The notes under the pieces: model-generated | Told to the model about the DNA's origin: nothing | Databases searched by the model: none | Seen by the model: only the letters and a program-made list of their open reading frames with translations | Position numbers and translations under genes: made by a program | Origin: Stygiolobus azoricus | Lineage (GTDB): Archaea > Thermoproteota > Thermoprotei_A > Sulfolobales > Sulfolobaceae | Direction of reading: 5' to 3' | DNA length: 64,000 nt | Assembly: GCF_009729035.1 (NCBI RefSeq) | Contig: NZ_CP045483.1 | Location: forward strand, 1,014,001 to 1,078,000 | In this document: piece after piece, positions 44,198 through 53,623 of the stretch | Layout: each line of letters begins with the position of its first letter | Numbering within the stretch: the stretch's first letter is position 1

Positions 44198-45787
44198 TCA
44201 CTCTGGCGGAATCTCCTTAAATACTAAGTCTAACTCTATACCTTTGGTCTTGTTAAGATAATAAGAGATTACATATATTGATACACCTAGAGCGTATATT
44301 ATCCCTAATGATGCCAAAGTAGGCAAGTTTATTGGCAGGAGTATCGGATTCCCCCATGTAATGTACAAGGAATATACCAAGAACGAGAAAGTCAAAGCTC
44401 CTATCCACGTAATAATAGGAACACCTAGTATCTTCCTTTTTATGGGTACAGCGTTTTCATATATATTTCTCCTAATATAGGGCATTAAGGCTACCGAAAT
44501 AGCAAATATTGCGTAACTTATTTGGAATATGACTGTTACGTCCACAATAGAGATCTGAGGAACGTAAGCGTAAAGTAGTACTCCTATTAAACCTATTATA
44601 GATACTAGTAACGTAGATTTTAACGGTATATGTAACTTTTCACTTACATCGGCCATCCAAGAAGGCATTAATCTATCAAAAGACCATGCAAACAAATATC
44701 TAGTTAATCCAATTATCAGCGGAGGATTACTGTAAAAGTTCGGTAGCCAGAAGGCTATAAACATGATTATGAAAAGAGGTATACTTTTGTTCACCAATAA
44801 AGCGAAAAATGGTGTAAATGTGCCTATGGACGATAAGTCGTTATAAACGGTATCATTAACTCCGTTACAGCTTATATATCCCCAAGCAGTCAAAAACCTT
44901 TCTCCGAATGCGTTTATATTTAATTGTGTGAATAGAATGTAATAGGCAGCTATAATTAAAATAGCCACAATGATCGAGTACAAAACATTTATTCTCACGT
45001 TTTTCATCTCACCGCTCCACGAAGCAGGTAGATTATACCACGTATAATAATACCAAATTACCGGAATTCCTAGAACAGCTGCTATTATGGGACTTGACAC
45101 GAATGAAAGACCGTTAGAAGTTGCATCCGATATTACATTCTGATAAGCGTTTGGAACGCCGGTGAAAGAAGAAAGAGCATTAGAGAACGCGGTAGGATTA
45201 ATAGTTGATAGTACATAAAACATTACTATTGTAGCTATTATACTAACTATACCGCTTATAAGAGTGAATTTCCACGCAGCTCTGTTAGAAAACGATAATA
45301 TGGCGGAAACTACAATAATTATAAGTCCTACAGCTACACTACCGCTAGTGGTTGAGAAAAACGAACCTAAATTCATTAGGCTTGTGTTATTTAGAAACAT
45401 GCCCAATCCAGAAAACAAGTAAGCAAACCATCTAGCACCTAAGTAACTGTAGAGTCCAAGTGATAATGCGAAAGCAATGAAGAGTGCGAAGTAATTCACA
45501 AACCCTACTGCAGGGTGTGTAGCCCTACTATTAAAAACGTAATCTCCACCTGCTCGAGGCATTGAGATTCCGGCTAAGTAAAATAGAAAAGCCATGGAAA
45601 GAGTAGGTACAAGTGTTATTAAGAAAGCCAACGTCCAGTCTATACCGGGTGCTAGCCAAAGCCATGAGATTATTAAGATAGGAACACCTCCCGTCACCAG
45701 TGCGAAAGTTGCCAACATTGATGACCAAGGACTTACTTCTCTTACCAAGCCAGAGGTTTCTCTAATGAAGATTCTTTTACTCTCCAT
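44198..45787 (-). CDS. APC-family permease
   Basis: 529 residues, 12 or more hydrophobic helices, N-terminal tag [16 protein letters not shown] and C-terminal [14 protein letters not shown] as in the three other permeases. [18 protein letters not shown] (about 74-91) is the APC consensus after helix 2. A TTTAAA box about 28 bp before the ATG gives a leaderless transcript. It is followed after 6 bp by the saccharopine-dehydrogenase-like gene, so the imported compound is probably an amino acid or polyamine-like molecule. Confidence 0.85.
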   Translation of the reverse strand: MESKRIFIRETSGLVREVSPWSSMLATFALVTGGVPILIISWLWLAPGIDWTLAFLITLVPTLSMAFLFYLAGISMPRAGGDYVFNSRATHPAVGFVNYFALFIAFALSLGLYSYLGARWFAYLFSGLGMFLNNTSLMNLGSFFSTTSGSVAVGLIIIVVSAILSFSNRAAWKFTLISGIVSIIATIVMFYVLSTINPTAFSNALSSFTGVPNAYQNVISDATSNGLSFVSSPIIAAVLGIPVIWYYYTWYNLPASWSGEMKNVRINVLYSIIVAILIIAAYYILFTQLNINAFGERFLTAWGYISCNGVNDTVYNDLSSIGTFTPFFALLVNKSIPLFIIMFIAFWLPNFYSNPPLIIGLTRYLFAWSFDRLMPSWMADVSEKLHIPLKSTLLVSIIGLIGVLLYAYVPQISIVDVTVIFQISYAIFAISVALMPYIRRNIYENAVPIKRKILGVPIITWIGALTFSFLVYSLYITWGNPILLPINLPTLASLGIIYALGVSIYVISYYLNKTKGIELDLVFKEIPPE

Positions 45788-46184
45788 AATAGTGTGTAAT
45801 AGTTGATAAACATTTAAAAAATATATTTGTCATTTGTTATAAATATTTTTTACAATTTAAAGAGCCCATTATGAATAGTGTTAAAAAAGATCATAATATT
45901 CTCTATTTATAACTAAATTTAGGACGCTAAAAAATATTCATTATAAATTGTGTAAGCTTTAACACTTAACATTTTTTGCGTATATACTTCTACGTAAATA
46001 TAAACAAAAACAAGCAAATATTTATATACTTTCTCATTAAGTAGGATAAAGAGGTGGTAGAATTGAGACCTCAAATTAGTAGTGAGAAAAAATTCGATTT
46101 AAGTCTATATTATTATATATTTCTTGAGATTTTAAAACCTAAACAATAGTATTTATACACTTCTTCTACATTCTGGTGATAATT
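45788..46184. other. Divergent spacer with a possible short leader ORF
   Basis: Between the APC permease and the aminotransferase. It contains a TATA-like AAATATTTATATACTT (about 46017-46032), a short frame at 46054-46149 listed separately, and a TATA box (GTATTTATAC) about 30 bp before the aminotransferase ATG at 46185. No other gene, RNA or repeat is visible. Confidence 0.45.
46054..46149 (+). CDS. Possible 28-31 residue leader peptide
   Basis: GTG 46054 or TTG 46063 opens a frame that stops at TAG 46147-46149. A GAGGTGG at 46051-46057 lies 5 bases before the TTG, and a TATA box lies about 26 bp before 46050. The peptide begins [10 protein letters not shown] and ends in a Tyr/Phe/Leu-rich stretch. 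It lies 35 bp before the aminotransferase start. It is either a leader peptide or a chance frame. Confidence 0.25.
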   Translation: MVELRPQISSEKKFDLSLYYYIFLEILKPKQ

Positions 46185-47498
46185 ATGATAAGCGACTATG
46201 TAAATAAGACGCCAAAATCAAAACTTCTCTATATAGAGAATAAGCATTTCATGCCCTATGGTGTAAGCAGTAACTATAGATACTTTGACCCATATCCCTT
46301 ATACCTAGTAAAGGGTAAGGGAAGCAGAGTATGGGACGTAGACGGAAACGAGTATATAGACTATAATTTGGGCTTTGGAGTCCTTGAGGTAGGTCATGCT
46401 AACGAGAAGATCATAGAAGTAATAAATGATGCAATTAAGGACGGCTCCATAATGGGTTTTGAATACTATAAGACAGGGACTTTAGCCAAAATGATCTGTC
46501 AAAGATACGGACTAGATATGGTGAGATTCTCGTCTTCAGGTACAGAAGCTACGATGCACTCAATAAGGCTTGCGAGAGCTTTTACGAAGCGAAAGAAGAT
46601 AATAAAGTTTGAAGGACATTATCATGGTAGTCACGACCAGCTTTTGGTAAATGTGAACCCCTTAAAACCCGGAATTAAGACTCCGTCATCTTTAGGTATC
46701 CCTGAAGAGATTATACAGAATACTATTGTAGTGGACTGGAATAATATAGAATCTTTTGAGAAAGTAGCAAAAGAAGACGTTGCGGCAGTTATAATGGAAC
46801 CCGTAGCAATGAACATGGGTCTAATACCAACCGATAAGGAGTTCTTAAAAACAGTGTTTGAGCTCTCGAAAGAAAAGGGATTTCTTGTGATCTTTGACGA
46901 GACAAAAACCGGTGGAAAGTTCTATTCAGGTGCTGCAGGATACTTTAACGTAAAACCCGATATTGTAATACTAGGAAAAGCGATAGCTGGCGGTCTTCCT
47001 CTCTCCGTTATAGGTGGTAAGCGAGAGGTTATGGAGTTAATTGGCCCCGGAAAGGTAGCACATGGAGGTACTTTCAACGCAAACGTTTTAGCAGTAAATT
47101 CCGCAATTGTTACACTGCAGGAACTCCTTACAGAGTCAGCATTCTATCATATGCATAGGCTTAGTGAAATGCTTGAAATGGGATACACTGATATAGCGGA
47201 AGATTTAGGGGTGGAATTAAGTATAGCTAGGTGGGGACCTAGTGGTTCAATTTACTTTTCGGAAAGTGTTCCTAAAAATTACAAGGAATTCATTAAACTT
47301 GACTTCAGTAAATGGTTCACATATTTCTACGTGATGTTATCTAGCGGTGTTATACCTATGGGAGGCTTTAACGAACAATGGACTGTATCTATAAAGCATA
47401 CTGAGGAAGATATACAAAAACACATAGAAGTAGCCGAGGAGGCAATAAGAAAAGCAAAGGAAATTAAGACAAACATGCCAATAGAAGAATCATTTTAG
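46185..47498 (+). CDS. Class III PLP aminotransferase (GSA-aminomutase-like)
   Basis: 437 residues from ATG 46185; GTG 46176 adds three. [21 protein letters not shown] split over residues about 46-66, [18 protein letters not shown] (about 109-126, PLP phosphate cup), [20 protein letters not shown] with the PLP aspartate, and [17 protein letters not shown] with the Schiff-base Lys (about 266) are all present. Its resemblance is to glutamate-1-semialdehyde 2,1-aminomutase and related omega-aminotransferases. The gene lies 13 bp before the ureohydrolase, not in a heme cluster, so transamination of a polyamine- or guanidine-derived amino compound is more likely than heme synthesis. Confidence 0.8.
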   Translation: MISDYVNKTPKSKLLYIENKHFMPYGVSSNYRYFDPYPLYLVKGKGSRVWDVDGNEYIDYNLGFGVLEVGHANEKIIEVINDAIKDGSIMGFEYYKTGTLAKMICQRYGLDMVRFSSSGTEATMHSIRLARAFTKRKKIIKFEGHYHGSHDQLLVNVNPLKPGIKTPSSLGIPEEIIQNTIVVDWNNIESFEKVAKEDVAAVIMEPVAMNMGLIPTDKEFLKTVFELSKEKGFLVIFDETKTGGKFYSGAAGYFNVKPDIVILGKAIAGGLPLSVIGGKREVMELIGPGKVAHGGTFNANVLAVNSAIVTLQELLTESAFYHMHRLSEMLEMGYTDIAEDLGVELSIARWGPSGSIYFSESVPKNYKEFIKLDFSKWFTYFYVMLSSGVIPMGGFNEQWTVSIKHTEEDIQKHIEVAEEAIRKAKEIKTNMPIEESF

Positions 47499-47511
47499 GA
47501 GAGGATAAAGT

Positions 47512-48408
47512 ATGAGGCAGATAGACGCTCTGAAATCTCCTAGGTTTACTCAAATCTCGACTTTTGCTAGATTGCCCTTATGCCAAAAATTGGATGAAGG
47601 TGAAGCGGTATTTTTGGGTGTGCCTTTTGACGATGCGACAACTTATAGACCTGGTGCTAGGTTTGGACCCACCGGAATAAGACAAGGTTCAAGACTGTTA
47701 AGACCTTATAACCAGTTCTTAGACGTGTATCCTTTTGACTCACTTAACGTCTGTGATATGGGAGACGTCAATATAATTCCAGGCTACATAGAAGATACAA
47801 TGAAAATAATAGAGGAAGAAATAGTAAAAATTCGAGGGGTTCCTTTTATAGCAGGAGGAGACCACTCAATAACCCTGCCTATACTTAGAGCAATGTATAA
47901 AAAACACGGAAAAATAAACTTAGTACACTTAGATTCTCACTATGACTTCTGGGACTCATATTGGGGTAAAAAGTATACACACGGAACGTGGTTAAGAAGA
48001 GCGCTAGAAGAAGGAATATTAAATGAAGTAGTGCAAATGGGAATAAGGGGGTCATTATACTCTAGGGATGACGTAGAAGATTCTAAAAAATTAGGTGTGA
48101 AAAGTTTCACAATAAGAGATCTAAAATATAGATTGAAGGAAGTTCTGAAAGAGTTACCGTCAGGTAAGACTTATGTATCGATAGATATAGACGTTGTGGA
48201 TCCCGCCTTTGCACCAGGTACTGGGACTCCTGAAGTAGGTGGGCTTACTAGCTTTGAGATATTAGAGATAATTAGGAGTTTTGATTTTAGTATTATAGGC
48301 TTTGACGTTGTTGAAGTTTCGCCGCCCTATGATGTAAGCGAAATAACGTCAATGTTAGCTGCTAATATAATTTATGAGGGTCTTAGCGTTTTAGCAAAGC
48401 ATAGATAG
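47512..48408 (+). CDS. Ureohydrolase (agmatinase/arginase family)
   Basis: 298 residues with the binuclear Mn site: GGDHS at 115-119, DSHYD at 141-145 (the usual DAHxD has Ser here), the H-G-T of YTHGTWLRRA, and SIDIDVVDPAFAPGTGTPE from about 223. It hydrolyses a guanidino group to urea and an amine; agmatine, guanidinobutyrate or guanidine are possible. Urea made here can be used by the urease 11 kb away. A GGAGAGG lies before the ATG, 13 bp after the aminotransferase stop, so the two form an operon. Confidence 0.85.
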   Translation: MRQIDALKSPRFTQISTFARLPLCQKLDEGEAVFLGVPFDDATTYRPGARFGPTGIRQGSRLLRPYNQFLDVYPFDSLNVCDMGDVNIIPGYIEDTMKIIEEEIVKIRGVPFIAGGDHSITLPILRAMYKKHGKINLVHLDSHYDFWDSYWGKKYTHGTWLRRALEEGILNEVVQMGIRGSLYSRDDVEDSKKLGVKSFTIRDLKYRLKEVLKELPSGKTYVSIDIDVVDPAFAPGTGTPEVGGLTSFEILEIIRSFDFSIIGFDVVEVSPPYDVSEITSMLAANIIYEGLSVLAKHR

Positions 48409-49463
48409 AGTGTTCCTACACCTTTTTAGAAAACTAATTTTTAATCATAGAAATTTTCCTGAACAACAATAATTGTTATTGGTTTATTTTGTCAGGAATC
48501 ACAATTGTTTTAATTAATTAAGGAAATAGCAATAATATCCGAAAAATTGGAGATAGAGCTTAATATTAATAATATAAAATTTGATTCTACGTTAGCTAGA
48601 GAAAGACGAAGGTCATTATATATCTATTAGTTTCATTTCAATGGGGAACTTATAATGTATACAATTTGACTCACTTGGAGAAGAATTATCACCCTTAACC
48701 GTAATTGTGTAAAATCCAGCCAACAAGCTTATGTTAGATATGAAAATATCTCTATACTTACTTAAAGGATTTCAAGAAGGAAATTCGATTATTTATTTTA
48801 CGGTAACTTCGGTTGAGCCTTTAACATCTTATCCACTAAATATGTTAATGTCACACCATATGTAAAGTCGGGATCATATACAGTTAATTATACTGTTAAG
48901 CTTTATTAAAGAGTTGTGTGGGTATTATTAATTCACGTATGACAATTGCTCTTTAAATCCTAATCAATCGCTATTGGAGTACACCTAACCTCTACTGGAT
49001 TATTACTTGTCTAATTCGAATTTTTCATGCCCAATGAAACTTCTCCAAGTGTATATCTTGTTAACATTTACGGCACTTATATCTATGCTGGCAACATCAG
49101 TTGGGCAGTCGATTTACGGGGATCAATATAGTAGTGCTGTAGCTCAAAAACCCCAGCTGGTTTTATAATTACGAGATTATATCTGGGATAGCTGCTATAG
49201 TTCCGGCTTATCGAAAACGGAACCGTCAAAGGCTTTAAGATATGAAGTCTAAATTGAATAACATTGTAAATAAAATTTGTTGTTATTAGTCTAGATATAA
49301 AAACTGATACAAAAGCTAACTATTAATTTTAACATGACTTTGCAATTACTGTAGGTGCTCTAGGTCTGGTTACTCCTAGCGAATTTTCACTACTTAGTTT
49401 AATAGTATGGCTACAAATGCAAAAAGAAAAAGTTAAAGTATAGAAAGTACACACAGAATCATA
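48409..49463. pseudogene. Decayed coding DNA, remnants of at least one membrane/secreted protein
   Basis: About 1 kb with no intact gene but several coding-like fragments in shifting plus-strand frames. One, near 48635-48685, reads FQWGTYNVYNLTHLEK; another, near 48836-48909, ends YVKSGSYTVNYTVKLY before a stop. A 44-codon frame at 49034-49168 begins MKLLQVYILLTFTALISML like a signal or membrane anchor. A last fragment (49333-49443) ends SEFSLLSLIVWLQMQKEKVKV, resembling the C-terminal helix of a membrane protein. Frequent stops and frame changes mean this is old decay, not a sequencing error. The parent family is not identified. Confidence 0.5.
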
Positions 49464-49988
49464 TTACTCCTCAAAAAATTCTATTTCTATGCCATAATTT
49501 TTGGCATTTTCAATGATTTTACCGTCTACGTTAGGAATTATTAAATTATTTTGCCTGCTCTGGTTTAATAATTGTAGAAATACTAGCCTTATTTTTTCTT
49601 TATTAATCTTGTTATAATCTACTACTTCATTTATTATATCTACTATCTTTTTTTCATCTTGTACTGTGTACAGTAGGATTTTATTATTATTTGCTAGCTC
49701 GATGATATAATCAAACTCCACATTACCTATTTTAGTCCTTCTTCTTGTGGCTATTATATCGGGATACTCACTTGTCTTTTCAAGGAATTGTGTTAGATAC
49801 TTTTGTATCAACCATTCCTTAATTTTTTCCTGATTAGTAGTTAGTGGCTTAGAACATTTTTCACAATAAATGTTAACAGGATGATTTTCATGTCCGCAGA
49901 ATTTACATTTTTTTAAACGATAAGTATATTTTAGCTTATTTTTCATAGATTTTAGTTCTTTATATATTTTAGGTTGTTTTTCTTCCAT
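49464..49988 (-). CDS. Zinc-ribbon protein with possible nuclease-like C-terminal domain
   Basis: 174 residues. A zinc ribbon C-xx-C-x(12)-C-xx-C (CKFCGHENHPVNIYCEKC) lies at about residues 28-45. It is followed by about 120 residues with alternating strands and helices; IATRRRTKIGNVEFDYIIELANNNKILLYTVQD, split over several segments, could be read as a restriction-nuclease-like fold (D-x(n)-E-x-K is not clear). No function is assigned. It lies 6 bp after the glycosyltransferase on the same strand, so co-transcription is likely. Confidence 0.55.
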   Translation of the reverse strand: MEEKQPKIYKELKSMKNKLKYTYRLKKCKFCGHENHPVNIYCEKCSKPLTTNQEKIKEWLIQKYLTQFLEKTSEYPDIIATRRRTKIGNVEFDYIIELANNNKILLYTVQDEKKIVDIINEVVDYNKINKEKIRLVFLQLLNQSRQNNLIIPNVDGKIIENAKNYGIEIEFFEE

Positions 49989-49994
49989 TTTATA

Positions 49995-51314
49995 TCACCT
50001 AGTTAACCAATCTGTAACATTTCTATATGTTAACATAGCATATAGTGTCATGGGATATATTACGAATAATCCAATTAAACCTAGAATTATATTATCGATA
50101 AATCTTATTTTTAACTTTTTAATTTCTACTTTATCTATATTCATTAATTTTATTGAAACGGTAAAAGTAATACCTATCCCTATAGAAAAAATTATAAATG
50201 ATAGTAAAAGGAGGGGAATATATAATCCAGTACTAAGGAGAATGCCACTATCTAGTATTTCTACTGCTTGCACATTAAGTATTAACGTTTGAATTAGGGC
50301 TGCTGTAAAAGATATTGGAGAAAACAAGTAAGTTATCTCTTGAAATCTATATCTTCTTGGAGCCTTAAAAAATAATCCCTCTTTTATATCTTTGATAAGA
50401 TACAAGTAACCACTTCTAACCCATCTCAGTTGCTGGGTAATAAACTTAAACAAAGTAGGTTGTGCAGCAGATCTAGCGTATGCAGTGGACTGATACACTG
50501 TTTTATATCCTTGTTGATTAGCTAAAAATGTTAACGCCCTATCATCTGCTAATATTATTCTACTTTTTCCCCATGATTCAACTAGAAAATTTCTTATATT
50601 TTTTATAACAAAGTCTCTTCTATAGGCAGCGATTTTTCCGTCTATTACAACTAAGAATCCATCTAACATTCTGCATACTACATCCCTTGATAGTTCTATC
50701 ACTTGTCCCATTATATATGACAGTCTACTACCAGTTTGGAATAATAATGGATGTCCTTGTACACCAACAACCTTAGGATCAGCAAATGGTTTTATAATTT
50801 CATTAATTGTATTAGGTTCCATAATTGTATCACTATCTAACTGTACTATTATATCTCCAGTAGCTAATAACCATCCCAAAGATAGAGAAGCTCTTTTCCC
50901 CATTTTTTTACCGGGAAATACATAACGTATATTGGCACTTGGGTACTCTCTTTGAAGCTTTTTAATCAGTTGTTCTTCTTCCTTTCTACCATCATCACAA
51001 AGTATTATAATTTCATCGGGGTTATTGTTTATTGCACTTCTTATTACCTTTTCTAGTATAGATAACTCTTCTTTGTACTCTGGGATTATTACACTAACCT
51101 TAACTTGGTTCCTACTTAATCCTTCAGTATATGGTTTATATTTTCTAGCTAGAAATCCTCTAATTGTAGATGCTAAAATAAAAAATAATATAAAATGAAA
51201 TGGCCAATACACAAATTGATGAGTTAATATCATATAGAATAGCTCTAATAATTCAAAGATCATTACTATCATGATAGTCTCAAAACTAATATAAAAATCC
51301 TTTTCCTTATTCAA
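49995..51314 (-). CDS. Processive family-2 glycosyltransferase (hyaluronan/cellulose-synthase type)
   Basis: 439 residues. Two N-terminal helices (about 8-50) precede the GT-A domain with VSVIIPEYKEE (about 73-83), VQLDSDT (DxD, about 155-161), a central DDR (about 263), and QQLRWVRSG (QxxRW, about 296-304). Several C-terminal helices follow. D-x-D, D-D and QxxRW are the marks of processive polysaccharide synthases. It probably extends a surface polysaccharide. It is divergent from the secreted protein at 51457 and in an operon with the zinc-ribbon gene. Confidence 0.85.
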   Translation of the reverse strand: MNKEKDFYISFETIMIVMIFELLELFYMILTHQFVYWPFHFILFFILASTIRGFLARKYKPYTEGLSRNQVKVSVIIPEYKEELSILEKVIRSAINNNPDEIIILCDDGRKEEEQLIKKLQREYPSANIRYVFPGKKMGKRASLSLGWLLATGDIIVQLDSDTIMEPNTINEIIKPFADPKVVGVQGHPLLFQTGSRLSYIMGQVIELSRDVVCRMLDGFLVVIDGKIAAYRRDFVIKNIRNFLVESWGKSRIILADDRALTFLANQQGYKTVYQSTAYARSAAQPTLFKFITQQLRWVRSGYLYLIKDIKEGLFFKAPRRYRFQEITYLFSPISFTAALIQTLILNVQAVEILDSGILLSTGLYIPLLLLSFIIFSIGIGITFTVSIKLMNIDKVEIKKLKIRFIDNIILGLIGLFVIYPMTLYAMLTYRNVTDWLTR

Positions 51315-51456
51315 ATAATAAAATTGATTGAAATATATTATCTTCTAAATTCTCTAAGTTATTTCCTAAATATCAACTAGTTACCTATTCAATATTGCCA
51401 TCAGTTAAAAAAAACTTATTACATAATTACTTTAACTATATCCACTGAGAAATAGT

Positions 51457-53343
51457 ATGAACTTTGGGAGATATGCTGGCATTTTTAGAATAATACTACT
51501 TACTCTTGTTATTTTGACAGTTCTAAATTTTAGTGTTATAAATTCATATTCTTCTGATAGTAAAACGAATGCTTTGGTTTCATCAATTTTCCTTTCATCG
51601 TGGGCAGTCCCTCCAAATACTCAAGGTTATGGAATAATAAATATAAGAATATTCTATGCAACTTCAACATTGCAGGCAAATCTTTTCGCCCTTAAGTTAG
51701 TCATTTCTTTACCTGAAGGAGTATACAATTCAAGCGGTGGCTCTTACATAATTAACTATTTTCCTATAACTTATCCAACTTACATATCATATAATTTTAG
51801 CGTTATAATAAACAGTAGTGTTAGCCCAGGTTCTAATCTTAATTTTCAAGCTACTTTAATCTGGTTCCTATCCTCGTATAATGGTTCTGTATTGCAGCAA
51901 GTTACGCCGATAAACTTCACTCTCCCCTATTTAGGTGATATAGGAGTTAAAGTGATCTCTAATACCTCTTTTCTTCATTTAGGCTTAAATCATGTTGCTA
52001 TAAGCATAGTGAACGAGGGTAAAAGTCCAATCAAAAACGTATGCTTGTATGTAGATGGACAAACTATTTACATACCTACAATTTTATCACAATACACATA
52101 TAACTTATCTATCTTCATTTTACCCCATAATCAATTCCAATATAAGTTACCAATATCCTTAACTTATTATACCCCATACTATACGTTTGAACACTACAAT
52201 ACGACATTAGATTTTGTAATATTATATAACACGACGTCTCCTGTGCTGTTAGATTATTATAACTTGTTGTCACCTAATCCGTATTATCTAGAGCCTGGTC
52301 CTAATTATCTAGTGTTATATCTCAATAATTCCTTAGGAATGACATTTAACTCATCGTGGTTATTAATAAGCAAAGACAATACTACACTATATTCATTCTT
52401 CATAAAGAACTGGAGTTCAGGTAATGTGATTAAGATTTTCTTACCTATAAATATAACTAGCTTTACCACTAATTTGGTAAGGCTTAACCTTATCCTACTA
52501 ACTAATAATCAAACTACTTATAATCTTACTAGTTTTAGTATTCCAGTAGCAGACATACCTAGATTATCATTTAATATAATATTAGAAAACTCATCGACTT
52601 ATTTACAGGTAAGAAATAATTTAAATATTACTGTAAATAACGTAAGTATTACAATAAAAGAACTAAATAGCAATGTAGAGTATAATTATACGTTGAGCGA
52701 GTTAGGTGCGAATAGTTCGATTTTGTTTAAATTAAATAATACGATAAATCAAAGCAAAGAATATCTAGTATATGCTAAATTTAGAGCCTTTAACTTTATT
52801 ATTATAGAAAGTAACTTTATAAACATAAATATAACTAACCTTATAGTAACTAAATATAGTAGTATAGCTAATCTTACAATAACAAATTATAGTGTTTATT
52901 TCTCTAATAATCCATACGTGAATAATCAAAACATGATATACTTATTAATACAAATAAAAAATATAGGGAAAGAACCTGCTGTTGGCTCATATTTAATTTT
53001 ACACTCAAATAGTTCTACAGTGTACATATCGCCATTCTTAATTCAACTCGGAACCATAAAACCAGGGGAAATTGTTTTCGAATCTATTACAATCTATATT
53101 GGAAATTCAGTACCTAAAACGCTCGATATTTACTCGGAGTTGGTATACAACAACAGTATAAATTATGTTGAACAAAACTATACGTTACAAATTCCAGTCT
53201 ATACTTTATATTATCATTATAATTACCCTCTATACCTTGTCATGTTAGTATTTGGGTACACTATATATGGAATCCCATTAATTTTTATTGTAGTAGTGAT
53301 TATATTAGCAATTGTAATACTATTTCCAAGGATAAAGAAATAA
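51457..53343 (+). CDS. Large secreted, C-terminally anchored surface protein
   Basis: 628 residues. A signal peptide (residues about 1-33: basic MNFGR, then IILLTLVILTVL) is followed by about 560 residues of repeated beta-sandwich-like segments with many N-x-S/T sites (for example NNSLGMTFNSSW), as in glycosylated archaeal S-layer or pilus-associated proteins. The end is a hydrophobic helix (IPLIFIVVVIILAIVILF) and KK. No enzymatic motif was found. Composition is rich in Asn, Ser, Thr, Tyr and Ile. The polysaccharide synthase gene is divergent from it, so both may belong to one surface structure. Confidence 0.65.
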   Translation: MNFGRYAGIFRIILLTLVILTVLNFSVINSYSSDSKTNALVSSIFLSSWAVPPNTQGYGIINIRIFYATSTLQANLFALKLVISLPEGVYNSSGGSYIINYFPITYPTYISYNFSVIINSSVSPGSNLNFQATLIWFLSSYNGSVLQQVTPINFTLPYLGDIGVKVISNTSFLHLGLNHVAISIVNEGKSPIKNVCLYVDGQTIYIPTILSQYTYNLSIFILPHNQFQYKLPISLTYYTPYYTFEHYNTTLDFVILYNTTSPVLLDYYNLLSPNPYYLEPGPNYLVLYLNNSLGMTFNSSWLLISKDNTTLYSFFIKNWSSGNVIKIFLPINITSFTTNLVRLNLILLTNNQTTYNLTSFSIPVADIPRLSFNIILENSSTYLQVRNNLNITVNNVSITIKELNSNVEYNYTLSELGANSSILFKLNNTINQSKEYLVYAKFRAFNFIIIESNFININITNLIVTKYSSIANLTITNYSVYFSNNPYVNNQNMIYLLIQIKNIGKEPAVGSYLILHSNSSTVYISPFLIQLGTIKPGEIVFESITIYIGNSVPKTLDIYSELVYNNSINYVEQNYTLQIPVYTLYYHYNYPLYLVMLVFGYTIYGIPLIFIVVVIILAIVILFPRIKK

Positions 53344-53358
53344 GTATTAATACTTTTT
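53343..53358 (+). terminator. Palindrome plus T-run after the secreted-protein gene
   Basis: AGTATTAATACT is a perfect 12-bp palindrome overlapping the stop codon, and T5 follows. Confidence 0.35.
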
Positions 53359-53623
53359 ATCCTATATAAATCATTAAATCCCCTCTACACCTTTCACTTT
53401 CTGTAGTTGAAAATAATTAACACTATGCCCTCCTTCAGTTACAACTTATTAATCAAGAGAAGATTCTTTAATTAGAGTTCAAGGAGATTAACACGATTGT
53501 CAGTATCTAATATAAAAAGTTTAACAATTTTTAATTAATTATAAGAGAAATTTCGTCCATGAGTAACTAATTTCCAGCAGTTATGATAGGAATTTTTAAA
53601 AATGAAAATTAAAGTAAGAACTT

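Noticed and set aside
49034-49168. A real 44-residue secreted microprotein
   Set aside because: Surrounded by other coding-like fragments with stops and frame changes, so it is more likely part of a decayed gene, although expression was not tested.
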